Source: Deltaproteobacteria bacterium (GTDB lineage Bacteria > Bdellovibrionota_B > Oligoflexia > Oligoflexales > Bog-1112). Taken from it: DNA of 64,000 nt. Positions 32,012-40,442 of this stretch are shown here, one piece after another. The notes beneath the pieces are model-generated. The model saw only the letters and a list, made by a program, of their open reading frames with translations. It made no database searches and was not told the DNA's origin. The stretch spans positions 25,113 through 89,112 of the forward strand of contig JACPKR010000003.1 of NCBI GenBank assembly GCA_016186945.1, in the 5' to 3' direction. Both the position numbers and the translations under genes were made by a program. Numbering within the stretch: position 1 is the stretch's first letter; each line of letters starts with the position of its first letter.

Positions 32012-34408
32012 TTGGGCAATCTCAAAATCGCGACAAATTTGTCTCCTGTCAGCTCTGCTTACGAGGCAATAGCACTCTACTTGAATACGAGCGAAAGCTT
32101 TGAAAGGCAGGGTAAACTTATCAGCATGCAGAAGAAAGGGGAGCGCCTGCCCTTCCTTCTTAGTCGTGACCTGATATGCCTCGAACTTGGACATTACGAA
32201 CTGTCTTTGATTCTCAACTCATGCGATGTAGTCGACAAGTTAGCGTTTGAAATCTTCTTGATGGAGGGGATTCAGAATTGGGGACAGAACCTTGCTTCCT
32301 CGGCATTGCGCACCTGGGTGGCTGCTACTGACCGTCTTTTATGGTTCGCAACTCTACCGCTCTTTAAGTCACCGTTAGCGACCCAACGAATGCAATACAC
32401 ACTCGTGGACATCAGTCTGAGTGTGGGAGGACGTTTCTTCGTTGAAAAGGTCCTCGTAGGTGATGGATGGGAGGAGTACTCTCCCGCTTTCCATGGCCTC
32501 TTACTGAACCGGGCTCAGCAGTTTCATGTGAACAGCCCGCGACTGGACACTCTCGCGCGAAGACGTTTGACTGAAATTTTGAAAAGCCCCGCATCGGACA
32601 ACAAAGCCTTCCTGGCCTCGCTAAGTTGGCTTGCCGAAAAGGATACCGATTTCCTGACAAAACTTATAGTGGAGAAAGAACTAACCGAAATATGGAAAGA
32701 CTTGATCAAACTTACTTTAGGACAAATTCGTGACGCAAAGTCCAGACTCACCCTAGTCCAAAAATCTCTCGAAGATAACGGTGTCAGCCTTGAAGACTTG
32801 AAATCAATATGGCCTCCCTTATGGCTTAAGCACAGGTTATCTTCCGCGAACACGTATTTGCTTCTGAAGCGTCTCACCCATTCCGCTCTGACTCATGAGG
32901 ACGCAAGGGAGTTCCTGACGGGTATTCCGGCGGAAACTCTGATACGCGCCTCTCTCAAGCTTTCCGAAGAAGAGTTCACCACCATACTCCCTCTCCTTCA
33001 ACCTTTTATACCCCCGTCGACAGCTCCTGAATTTGAAAAGAAGTTGCGCTCGCTCGCCACAGCGGAGCCAAGTGAGTTGTCCTCCCAGATCGAAGCCGAA
33101 AGAAAGGCTTTTCTCGAACACGATGCCCAACACCTTTCTACAGCTTTTATACGACAGTATTTCGAAAAATCCCCTATGTTGACTCCCCTTAGTGAGGAAA
33201 CATCTGCACGGTCGAGATTCTTTGATTTAGCCTGCAGGAACAAGAAAACATCACCGGACCGAGGGGATAACTTCTGGTCTCTCCTTACCCAAAGTTGGCA
33301 TTCCCGTGACAAGGAGCTTCTCGACCGACTTAGCAAGGAAGCCCGACAAATGCCCCTTCTTTTCGTTCCCTGTTATATAAAAGCACTCGGGCACTATAAA
33401 GGAGACGATGCGGCAGTTCTGAAAATCTTGGACTACGTCCGATCAGAAAACTCGCTCGTTATGTCCGAAATCATCAGCGCCTTGGCATCAATAGGAACAC
33501 AACGTGCCCTGTCTGAGTTGGTTCAGTGCCTCTCCCGTCCTAATTCCACCCCCCAATTGAAACTGGATATTTGCGCGCATCTGTCCAAGGCTGACGTCGG
33601 CCTTCTCCAACCGGAAATAAGAAATGCGATCAAGGACCTGGAAACCCCCGAAAACGAAGGATCAATCTGGGAATTGAAAGAGAGCCTTTACAATTTACTG
33701 AGACTTAGCCCCCCCGATCCCCAAGGGGAATGGAAGGGGAAGTCCAAACTTCAACTGGACGAACAACTGAAAAAGAAATTCTCTGCTTACCCAAACTTGT
33801 CTGGTGAAATCAAGCGCTCCCTTCGTACCGCAGTGTTTTTTCATTCACAATCAGTCGCTCAAACAGGCATCGACTTAACGCCTGTGATTGACATGCAATA
33901 CAAATCGTTAGAACTACTCTTTCGCGAAAATTTTGAGGAATTCTGCGGGAAAGTGATCAAGCAGGGCCTTATCCAGAGAAAGCTCGATATCATCGGATAT
34001 GCACGCCCTGTTCCCGAAGCCATGCAAGAGTTTGAGAATTACATCGCCTCTCTCCCCAATGTTCGCAATATCCCCTTTTTTAGTAGATTCAAAATGAGAA
34101 AGTTGCTCCGTTCTCTCTGCCTTTTCCGCCCCGGCCGACGTTTCACATTGGATGGGATCAAGGCCTTTGCCATCTTTTTCTTATGTTTTTCGCGCAAACA
34201 GTGCCGTTACGGTTTGGCCAACCTTGCTCCTCTCAATTTCACGACTGACGAGGAGCTGACAAGCTTTTGTAAAAAACTTCATATATTCCAGGACATCCGC
34301 AATCGAGCTGCCCACGAAGGATTTCGCGCCGACCAAGAGAATGATATCGAAAGCATCTGGGAAAACACAACGTCCATCTTCGAAACGGTCCAGAAGCTCC
34401 GTTCCTGA
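32012..34408 (+). CDS. Large HEAT-like repeat protein with HEPN-like C-terminal domain
   Basis: The 798-residue protein starts at TTG 32012 after AAAGGGG. It has no signal peptide or membrane segment, so it is probably cytoplasmic. Residues about 60-610 are helical, with short degenerate repeats resembling HEAT units (for example AVLKILDYVRSENSLVMSEIISALASIGTQRALSELVQCL). The last 190 residues begin VAQTGIDLTPVIDMQYKSLELLFRENF and contain RNRAAH at 763-768. That is an R-x4-H motif in the sequence setting seen in HEPN-fold domains. HEPN domains are often RNases in defence or toxin systems, but many are only structural. No toxin, antitoxin or phage gene adjoins it; fabG follows 93 bases later. 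Function unknown. Confidence 0.65.
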   Translation: MGNLKIATNLSPVSSAYEAIALYLNTSESFERQGKLISMQKKGERLPFLLSRDLICLELGHYELSLILNSCDVVDKLAFEIFLMEGIQNWGQNLASSALRTWVAATDRLLWFATLPLFKSPLATQRMQYTLVDISLSVGGRFFVEKVLVGDGWEEYSPAFHGLLLNRAQQFHVNSPRLDTLARRRLTEILKSPASDNKAFLASLSWLAEKDTDFLTKLIVEKELTEIWKDLIKLTLGQIRDAKSRLTLVQKSLEDNGVSLEDLKSIWPPLWLKHRLSSANTYLLLKRLTHSALTHEDAREFLTGIPAETLIRASLKLSEEEFTTILPLLQPFIPPSTAPEFEKKLRSLATAEPSELSSQIEAERKAFLEHDAQHLSTAFIRQYFEKSPMLTPLSEETSARSRFFDLACRNKKTSPDRGDNFWSLLTQSWHSRDKELLDRLSKEARQMPLLFVPCYIKALGHYKGDDAAVLKILDYVRSENSLVMSEIISALASIGTQRALSELVQCLSRPNSTPQLKLDICAHLSKADVGLLQPEIRNAIKDLETPENEGSIWELKESLYNLLRLSPPDPQGEWKGKSKLQLDEQLKKKFSAYPNLSGEIKRSLRTAVFFHSQSVAQTGIDLTPVIDMQYKSLELLFRENFEEFCGKVIKQGLIQRKLDIIGYARPVPEAMQEFENYIASLPNVRNIPFFSRFKMRKLLRSLCLFRPGRRFTLDGIKAFAIFFLCFSRKQCRYGLANLAPLNFTTDEELTSFCKKLHIFQDIRNRAAHEGFRADQENDIESIWENTTSIFETVQKLRS

Positions 34409-34413
34409 GACAC

Positions 34414-34441
34414 GTTCCTCCAAACCACCTCCTTGCCCCAA
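34414..34441 (-). repeat. Family A fragment, copy A9
   Basis: GTTCCTCCAAACCACCTCC and the following TTGCCCCAA match the right end of the A core and its inner terminal repeat. It sits six bases after the stop of the HEAT-like gene and upstream of fabG. Confidence 0.75.
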
Positions 34442-34501
34442 ACGCGGAATTTTGTTACACCGAAAGTCATAGTGCTACGGATTCTCAAAGAGGGGCCATT
34501 T

Positions 34502-35227
34502 ATGCAAAGAGTAGCCTTAGTAACGGGCGCGTCTCGTGGTATAGGGGCGGCATGTGCTCAACTGTTGGGGGCAGAGGGATTTCGCGTTGCTCTTCATTTC
34601 GGACGCAATGAGGAGCAGGCTCGCAAGGTCAGTGAAACTATTGGTGACGCTCACCTCTTCCCTTGCGACCTTGCTTCTGAAGAAGCGTGTCAAAAACTGG
34701 TCACAGATGTTAAAAATCATTTCGGTCGTATTGACCTACTTGTAAATAATGCGGGAATTAGCGTCGATCAGTTGGTTACCTTTGCAAAACCGGAGGACTT
34801 CGACCACATGATTCATGTGAATTTGAAGTCCGTTTTCCTTCTTAGCAAATTTGCCTCCCGCCATATGATCAAGCAAAAATCCGGGTCCATCATTAACATA
34901 ACGTCGGTTGTAGGGTTCACCGGCAACGCGGGGCAATCTATCTATGCGGCAACAAAAGCGGCAATTGCTGGCTTCACAAAATCGATCGCCTGTGACTTGG
35001 CGTCCTTCGGTATCAGATGTAACTGTGTCGCTCCCGGGTTTATCGAGACCGACATGACTGCTGCACTGCCCCCGGATGTTCGAGAAGAGATTTTGCGAAA
35101 AGTCCCCTTGAAACGCCTGGGCACGACGCAGGAAGTCGCGCAGGTCGTTGCGTTCCTGGCGTCTGATAAAGCCTCCTACATTACGGGTTCGACCGTGCAT
35201 GTAAACGGCGGACTCTATACCACTTAA
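34502..35227 (+). CDS. fabG: 3-oxoacyl-ACP reductase (FabG-type SDR)
   Basis: This 241-residue short-chain dehydrogenase has the nucleotide-binding motif TGASRGIG at 8-15, the NAG motif LLVNNAGIS near 81-89, catalytic serine in ITSVVG near 137, and Tyr148/Lys152 in YAATK. The C-terminal VAPGFIETDM...GSTVHVNGG matches FabG, which reduces 3-oxoacyl-ACP with NADPH. ATG 34502 has GAGGGG upstream; the earlier ATG at 34433 lies in an A fragment. A ketoacyl-ACP synthase III gene follows 11 bases later, so the two probably act in one fatty-acid or acyl-derived pathway. No acyl carrier protein is adjacent. Confidence 0.9.
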   Translation: MQRVALVTGASRGIGAACAQLLGAEGFRVALHFGRNEEQARKVSETIGDAHLFPCDLASEEACQKLVTDVKNHFGRIDLLVNNAGISVDQLVTFAKPEDFDHMIHVNLKSVFLLSKFASRHMIKQKSGSIINITSVVGFTGNAGQSIYAATKAAIAGFTKSIACDLASFGIRCNCVAPGFIETDMTAALPPDVREEILRKVPLKRLGTTQEVAQVVAFLASDKASYITGSTVHVNGGLYTT

Positions 35228-35238
35228 AGGACTCTTGT

Positions 35239-36246
35239 ATGGCAAAGATAGTCCTGACAGGAATCGGTCACAGCGTCCCACCGCACCTGATTTCCAACGA
35301 GTTTTTTGAAACACTTGACATCGAGTCCTCCTCCGAGTGGGTGAAAGAACGAACGGGCATAGAAAGCCGATATAGTGTTCTTCCAGAGGAAATTATCAGA
35401 CGTCTGCGCTCAGGTGACTTGGAAAAGTCTGACTTATGGAAAGAAAAGCTCGCAACTCCTCTCGCAGAAATGACAGACGGAGCATGGGAACAGGCTTGCA
35501 ATATGACAGGCAACGCAGCGTTTTCCCCCGACTTTCTGATTTGCGGAACATCCGTCCCTGACTTTTTCATCCCTGCAAACGCTTCGAAGATTGCCCAGAA
35601 ACTTTGCTTATCTTCTCTTTCCTTCGACGTTAACACTGCTTGCAGCTCTTTTGTGACCAACCTTGCGGTTGCACGTGGGATGCTCTCGCAAGGGGAATAC
35701 AGGAGCGCCGCGATTTTCAACGTTGAGCGTTATACGACGCAATTGGATTTTCGAGACAAGAAAACTTGTGTCCTTTTCGGTGACGGTGCAAGCTGTGCCC
35801 TTCTTCAGCAAACAGACGGAAGCCACGGCCTGGAACTCGTTGATGTAGTGTTGCACTCCGACCCGGCCGGGAGTGATCACGTGCAGATCCCGATCCACGA
35901 CACGTTTTCGCAGAACGGAGCTGCGGTTCAGAAGTTTGCTATTGGCAAAACTGTGCAGGTAGTTTCTGAAATCATGGACCGCAATAGGTTATCTTCTGGG
36001 GATCTAAGATTTTTTATTGGCCATCAAGCAAACTTACGCATGTTGCAGGCTACCATTAAAAAACTTGGCTTGAGTCCCGAGCAGCACCTATATAACGTCA
36101 CCACCCATGGGAATCAAGGAGCTGCGGGAGCGCCTTCCGTCCTCGCTCAGAATTGGAAGCGTTATGTGCCTGGTGATTACATTGTTGTGGCGGTTGTAGG
36201 AAGTGGACTCACCTGGGGCGCTGCTCTCTTTCGTCGGGGGGTATGA
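35239..36246 (+). CDS. 3-oxoacyl-ACP synthase III (FabH-like)
   Basis: The 335-residue thiolase-fold enzyme has the Cys-His-Asn triad at C135 (DVNTACSSF), H262 (GHQANLRML) and N292 (THGNQGAAG). FabH condenses an acyl-CoA with malonyl-ACP to start chain elongation. The active-site context (NTACSSF, GHQAN) fits the FabH family broadly. The length and insertions (PEEIIRRLRSGDLEKSDLWKEK) differ from housekeeping FabH, so a specialised starter-unit enzyme is possible. It forms a two-gene unit with fabG. A family-A core hairpin follows the stop. Confidence 0.85.
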   Translation: MAKIVLTGIGHSVPPHLISNEFFETLDIESSSEWVKERTGIESRYSVLPEEIIRRLRSGDLEKSDLWKEKLATPLAEMTDGAWEQACNMTGNAAFSPDFLICGTSVPDFFIPANASKIAQKLCLSSLSFDVNTACSSFVTNLAVARGMLSQGEYRSAAIFNVERYTTQLDFRDKKTCVLFGDGASCALLQQTDGSHGLELVDVVLHSDPAGSDHVQIPIHDTFSQNGAAVQKFAIGKTVQVVSEIMDRNRLSSGDLRFFIGHQANLRMLQATIKKLGLSPEQHLYNVTTHGNQGAAGAPSVLAQNWKRYVPGDYIVVAVVGSGLTWGAALFRRGV

Positions 36247-36262
36247 GCAGGAAAGCTGGTGA

Positions 36263-36308
36263 GCAAGGAGGTGGTTTGGAGGAAACTGCGCAGCTGGTTC
36301 CTCCAAGA
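36263..36308 (+). repeat. Family A core hairpin fragment, copy A10
   Basis: GCAAGGAGGTGGTTTGGAGG and the partner CTGGTTCCTCC form the core hairpin between the converging genes at 36246 and 36324. Confidence 0.85.
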
Positions 36309-36323
36309 AGTCCCTTTAGCGTT

Positions 36324-36959
36324 TCATCCCACTTCCTCTAGCGCATTCTCGTTAGTGAGAACCGTCATCTGAAGGGCTGTGCTCTCTTTCGCGAGTTCCC
36401 GCAGGTAAGGCTCCAGTCGGGTGACGAGGACACGTGCTAGTTCCTGCCAATGAAGTGCGCTCATCTTTTCATGAAAAGCTTCATGGGCGGAGCGGATCAA
36501 GTGGGCGAGTCCGTTCACTGGCGCTAAATATGCATGGCTGTAGTCCAGAATGCCATTCATATGTTCGATCAGTTCCAAGAGGAGACTGATGTCACTAGAG
36601 ATCTCCTCAAGTTCACCACGCGGCTTGATGCTTCCGTCTTGCCAACAATGAACTGCCAGTCCTTTCAAGCGATTGCTAATCGCGCTGGCAAGGTCTCCGA
36701 CAACGTCGAGCGTTTGTAACGATAGATCCTTAGGACTTTCGATCCTGATGTGTAGAGAAGAGTTTGCATTCAAGGGAATATTTCTGACCTTCGTTTTTTT
36801 GAGTCCATCAACCATTTCCCGATCATCAAGGACCACGCTTGTCAGAATCGTGTCATGCTTGGCGAACAGCTTTTCCACCCAGCTTAGGGCTTCCCCGAGT
36901 GTTTTTATGGGGACGGGAACTGGGATTTCTTTGTGTTTAAGCTTGATCTTTTTCAGCAT
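36324..36959 (-). CDS. Unknown cytoplasmic protein, last gene of a three-gene operon
   Basis: The 211-residue protein has no signal peptide or membrane segment. The N-terminal part (MLKKIKLKHKEIPVPVPIKTLGEALSWVEKLF) is followed by strand-rich and then helical segments (LLLELIEHMNGILDYSHAYL). It lies 24 bases downstream of the glycosyltransferase-TPR gene and is likely co-transcribed with it. No family is recognised. Three clustered genes with a glycosyltransferase raise the possibility of a role in surface or flagellar glycosylation, which is inference from position. Confidence 0.6.
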   Translation of the reverse strand: MLKKIKLKHKEIPVPVPIKTLGEALSWVEKLFAKHDTILTSVVLDDREMVDGLKKTKVRNIPLNANSSLHIRIESPKDLSLQTLDVVGDLASAISNRLKGLAVHCWQDGSIKPRGELEEISSDISLLLELIEHMNGILDYSHAYLAPVNGLAHLIRSAHEAFHEKMSALHWQELARVLVTRLEPYLRELAKESTALQMTVLTNENALEEVG

Positions 36960-36983
36960 GGGCTTTCTCTTTTCAAGGGGGCG

Positions 36984-38825
36984 TTAAGCCAGCGAAGCCT
37001 CACTATTCCTCCCAAGCTCTGCCTGCGTCATACTCAAGAGGCGGTGGGCCCGATGATCGTTTTCGTCGTCATCCAGGATCCTGCGCATACTTTGCGCTGC
37101 TTCATCGAATTTTCCTTGCCGGTACAGGACGCCACCCAAGGAGTACAGGATCTCATGATTTTGAGGGTGCAAAGCAAGGTAGCGACGTAGGCAGGTTTCC
37201 ACTCGTTCGTAATCGTCGGTTTCGTACCCGATCCTGACAAAACTATAGAGGGCTGACAAATTTTCAGCGTTAAGTTTCAAAGCTTCATGTACCCATTTCG
37301 CGGCTTCTTTCAGCTGACCCAACGCTTGAAAAGCAAGTCCAAGGCCAAGATTAGCCATCTCGTCGTTAGGAGAGAGGGTGAGCGCTTTCTGGAAGTGCAG
37401 CACGGCAATTTCGTATTTCTTAGTCAGCAACGTGATTGTTCCCAAGCCTATGTATGGTTTGGCTGACAATTCATCAGCCTCCGTTGCTTTAATATAGGCA
37501 TTTTTGCTTTCCTCGAAATTTCCAAGCTTTGCAAAACAGTCGCCCATAATTCTATAAAGACTCGAAAGGTGATAATGGGGAACCTCCTCTCCACCGAGCG
37601 CTGATTCAATGATTTCCACAGCATCGAGGTACTGCTTGGTGGCAAGTTTCTTCTCAGCCTCAGCGACTAGCTTGTCAATGTCACGCGCTTCGACGAGGAC
37701 GTCTTTGGATGTGGTCTTGATTAGCAACGTCTTCAACGTTTTCAGCTCATTTTCCAAGGGGTAGAATCGGGTCACTTTCTCTTTATTCTTAGCCGCTATA
37801 TCTTTTGCCAAAGCGGGGGAATGTGCCAGCTTCGTGATAGCCTTCGCAAGGCTGCTTGGTGATCCCATGCAAAAATCAATTCTATGTTTTCCCACAAACT
37901 CCTCAATTACAGGCAGACGACAGGCAAGGATGGGGATTTGGTAAACCATCGTCATCAGAACAAGGGACGGGTTGACGTAAAACGAATCGTGTGCGAATTT
38001 CGGTGCGCAATAGAGAGCCGAGCTAGCTTCAAGAGCTGTCGTCAGAGACACTTTGTTAGGAGGCGCAAAGACAACGTCGTTGTCGATCCCGATTTTGACC
38101 GCAAATTTCTTGATTTCCCCAACATAAGCACCTTTTCCATATACGAGGAGTTTGCCGCGACGATGGAGATAGGAATCACTATCTTTTGCAAACCGTATAG
38201 CATGAAGAAGGTCTACAAGGTTTTTTTCCCAGGCAATGTTTCCCACAGCAGCAATGACAAAATCACCGTCACATAGACCGAGGGACTCGCAAGCTTCTGC
38301 CTTTCGCCTACTGCTGATCGCTTTTCTGTCCGGAACAAGGGGAGGGACGTAAAGGATTTTTTCCTCCTTTTCCCCCTCCAGACGGAGAAGTTTCCTTGCC
38401 GCATCGGACTGTACGAGAAAATAGTCCGCAAGTCCTCCCACTTCATCGCGGATGACCCGGACGTTGGGAAGTTCCTCACCAGGAAAAGACACCAGATTGT
38501 CGATCCATACGATCAAACGAAATAGATGCTTCGATTTCGCTTTGACGGCCTGATACGAGCAAAGGTTGGTTCGGTCTTTGACGATAACAACGTCAAAACC
38601 TTTCAGTATATTCTCAAGGCCAGGAAGAAAGGTTGGGCTTGACTCATAGTATGGCAGGGTAAGCAGAGCAAGCTTTGAATCCCTGAGGCAAGGGACCACC
38701 GATTCTCCAATTTTTGAAGACGTGATGACACTGAGTTCGCACGTCTCCGCGAGCGGTATGAACTGCTCAATATCGAAGACATTGGGATGGCACCCGAAAA
38801 CAAGGGCTATTTTTGTCTTGTCCAC
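36984..38825 (-). CDS. Glycosyltransferase (GT4-like) fused to C-terminal TPR array
   Basis: The 613-residue protein starts at GTG 38825, overlapping the previous stop (TAGTG). Residues 1-370 resemble a two-domain GT-B glycosyltransferase: an N-terminal Rossmann-like part (ALVFGCHPNVFDIEQF), then the donor-binding half with VIAAVGNIAWEKNLVDLLHAI, LLVYGKGAY and ASSALYCAPKFAHDSFYVNPSLVLMTM. Residues about 385-600 are at least five TPR units (SAKPYIGLGTITLLTKKYEIAVLHFQKALTLSPND). Fusion of a glycosyltransferase and TPRs suggests protein-directed glycosylation, but no acceptor can be named. It is the middle gene of a probable three-gene operon. Confidence 0.75.
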   Translation of the reverse strand: MDKTKIALVFGCHPNVFDIEQFIPLAETCELSVITSSKIGESVVPCLRDSKLALLTLPYYESSPTFLPGLENILKGFDVVIVKDRTNLCSYQAVKAKSKHLFRLIVWIDNLVSFPGEELPNVRVIRDEVGGLADYFLVQSDAARKLLRLEGEKEEKILYVPPLVPDRKAISSRRKAEACESLGLCDGDFVIAAVGNIAWEKNLVDLLHAIRFAKDSDSYLHRRGKLLVYGKGAYVGEIKKFAVKIGIDNDVVFAPPNKVSLTTALEASSALYCAPKFAHDSFYVNPSLVLMTMVYQIPILACRLPVIEEFVGKHRIDFCMGSPSSLAKAITKLAHSPALAKDIAAKNKEKVTRFYPLENELKTLKTLLIKTTSKDVLVEARDIDKLVAEAEKKLATKQYLDAVEIIESALGGEEVPHYHLSSLYRIMGDCFAKLGNFEESKNAYIKATEADELSAKPYIGLGTITLLTKKYEIAVLHFQKALTLSPNDEMANLGLGLAFQALGQLKEAAKWVHEALKLNAENLSALYSFVRIGYETDDYERVETCLRRYLALHPQNHEILYSLGGVLYRQGKFDEAAQSMRRILDDDENDHRAHRLLSMTQAELGRNSEASLA

Positions 38826-39199
38826 TATATCGTCCTAGTAAAGGAGTGAGCCTTTGCTTTTGCAGACTGATATTTCTTGTTTCGTGATTTTTCCTTTTGC
38901 AATTTTGCAAGTTGCGAAAAGAGGTCCATCCGGACACCTTCAAGGGAGCTGCCTAGCCTTAGATTCACGGCTGCAATTTTTTCTATGAGTTCTTTGAACG
39001 GATCATCTGCATCAAGTGCTTTCAATTGATCGTAGTAACGATAGTTGTGATAAGCAGCGTTGCGCCATTTTAAAAGTTCGAGAGCCTGAGCCAATTTTTT
39101 CTTGTGAATAAGTTGCAAGACTCTCTCACCACGATCGAGGTAGACCTGGAGGGCTGCGATGGCACGCGCCAAACTTTTTTCCGACATAGGTCGTTTCAA
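38825..39199 (-). CDS. Small helical protein, first gene of the glycosyltransferase operon
   Basis: I use TTG 39199, five bases after AGGAGG; the in-frame ATG 39187 would be 17 bases away. The 124 residues are almost entirely helical and basic (ALQVYLDRGERVLQLIHKKKLAQALELLKWRNAAYHNY). The size and composition recall small flagellar chaperones such as FliT, but I see no decisive motif. Its stop overlaps the next gene's GTG. Confidence 0.6.
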   Translation of the reverse strand: MKRPMSEKSLARAIAALQVYLDRGERVLQLIHKKKLAQALELLKWRNAAYHNYRYYDQLKALDADDPFKELIEKIAAVNLRLGSSLEGVRMDLFSQLAKLQKEKSRNKKYQSAKAKAHSFTRTI

Positions 39200-39280
39200 G
39201 GCCGCCTCCTTCGTTTATTATAAACCAAGACGGGCATCTTGCGGTAATCTGCGCTATTTCGGTTGGTACAATTTGCCTAG

Positions 39281-39496
39281 CTATAGTATTTGAGAAAAAG
39301 AATTTGTGGAGAGGACCTTTTTTGAAAAAAAGTTCCCCTCCGCTGTCATCCCGCGGCTTGACCGCGGGATCCAACGGCAGCCTTCCTCGAATAAGTTGGG
39401 TCCCGCGGTCAAGCCGCGGGATGACAGACCCGTAAAAATTCTTCCCGAAAACTCGTAAAAGTTTTTCCCAAAATTGATTGTCTTGAATACTATAGT
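39281..39496. repeat. Family B repeat, copy B6, with two family C palindromes
   Basis: This full-length copy is in reverse orientation, from CTATAGTATTTGAGAAAAAG to TTGTCTTGAATACTATAGT. Its centre is replaced by two GC palindromes facing each other. The gspN stop codon lies directly at its right edge. It fills most of the gene-free stretch 39200-39495. Confidence 0.88.
39345..39427. repeat. Pair of family C palindromes in inverted orientation
   Basis: GTCATCCCGCGGCTTGACC (39345 onward) and its reverse complement (39400-39427) flank a 27-base spacer. Each arm is itself palindromic. The pair could form one long stem or two local hairpins. Confidence 0.8.
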
Positions 39497-40431
39497 CATA
39501 GCAGATCAATTTTAGGAGCTGGGGAGATCGGCCCGCTTATCTTTATCAGCAGTTTGCCCTCGGTTTCCTTCCCCGAGATGGCGTTTAGAGCGAAACCGAA
39601 TTGTTTCCTCAGTTCCTGGAATAGTTGCAAATTGACGGAGATATCGAGGACGGATTGCTCAATCTTTGTTTTCTGCAAGACTTTCCCTTCAAACGCAATA
39701 TCGAGGTCTTTTGTGCGAAAGCGAGAATTTTTGTCTATGGTCGCAGTTCCATTTTGCAAGCTCGCCTTCAGAATCGCCGTTTCAAACTTTTGCGAAGGGA
39801 TTTGCATGGATTCGTCAAATTGGACTACGGTATCTTTCAAATCAAAGGATACTGTTCCCGTCGAAAGGGAGAAATCGGAAACATTCAAACTCAAATCCAC
39901 CTCTGCCTTAAGTTTTCCGTCTATCCCCATTTTCTCAAGGATTGGTTTTAAAAAAAGACTGGTACCCGGACTAGCGGCAAACATTTTCACTCCAAACTCT
40001 GCTAAATCACCGAATAGAAACTTGTCAGCCTCGATCTCGACCGAGGACGGGAGTATCATACGAGATCCTTTGAGAAGGTCGAACAGACTCAGCCCAAGGG
40101 ACAGATCCAGAGTTCCCTGCGACCTATCCTCGATCTCGACATCCACATCAATATGCGCCCAGAGAAGGGGAAGCACACTGACCTGCACGCTAGCATAGGG
40201 AATCTGAATCTCGTTACCTTCGGATGTGCCCAATTTTGTATTTTCGATCTCGATCCCTAAAGGGAAGCTCGGGCCTAAGTCTCCAATGCTTACTGCCATG
40301 CCCGTAGCATTGGTCGTTTCCACAGCGATTGACTCCTTCAGCACATCGTAGGGGAAGGAGAAGTAGAGAAAAGTGATGAATCCAACAAGACCGACAATTA
40401 TATATATAGCCCAACGCGTAAAATTTTTCAT
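39496..40431 (-). CDS. gspN: GspN, type II secretion system protein N (delta type)
   Basis: The 311-residue protein has one N-terminal transmembrane helix (WAIYIIVGLVGFITFLYF) and a periplasmic beta-rich domain (GLGPSFPLGIEIENTKLG-like strands, VDLSLNVSDFSLSTGTVSFDL, GKLLIKISGPISPAPKI). This matches the GspN form found after gspL-gspM in deltaproteobacterial T2SS operons, which resembles AsmA-type folds. It starts 11 bases after the gspM stop and is the last gene of the secretion operon. Its stop abuts repeat B6. Confidence 0.75.
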   Translation of the reverse strand: MKNFTRWAIYIIVGLVGFITFLYFSFPYDVLKESIAVETTNATGMAVSIGDLGPSFPLGIEIENTKLGTSEGNEIQIPYASVQVSVLPLLWAHIDVDVEIEDRSQGTLDLSLGLSLFDLLKGSRMILPSSVEIEADKFLFGDLAEFGVKMFAASPGTSLFLKPILEKMGIDGKLKAEVDLSLNVSDFSLSTGTVSFDLKDTVVQFDESMQIPSQKFETAILKASLQNGTATIDKNSRFRTKDLDIAFEGKVLQKTKIEQSVLDISVNLQLFQELRKQFGFALNAISGKETEGKLLIKISGPISPAPKIDLL

Positions 40432-40442
40432 AGGGACCTCGA

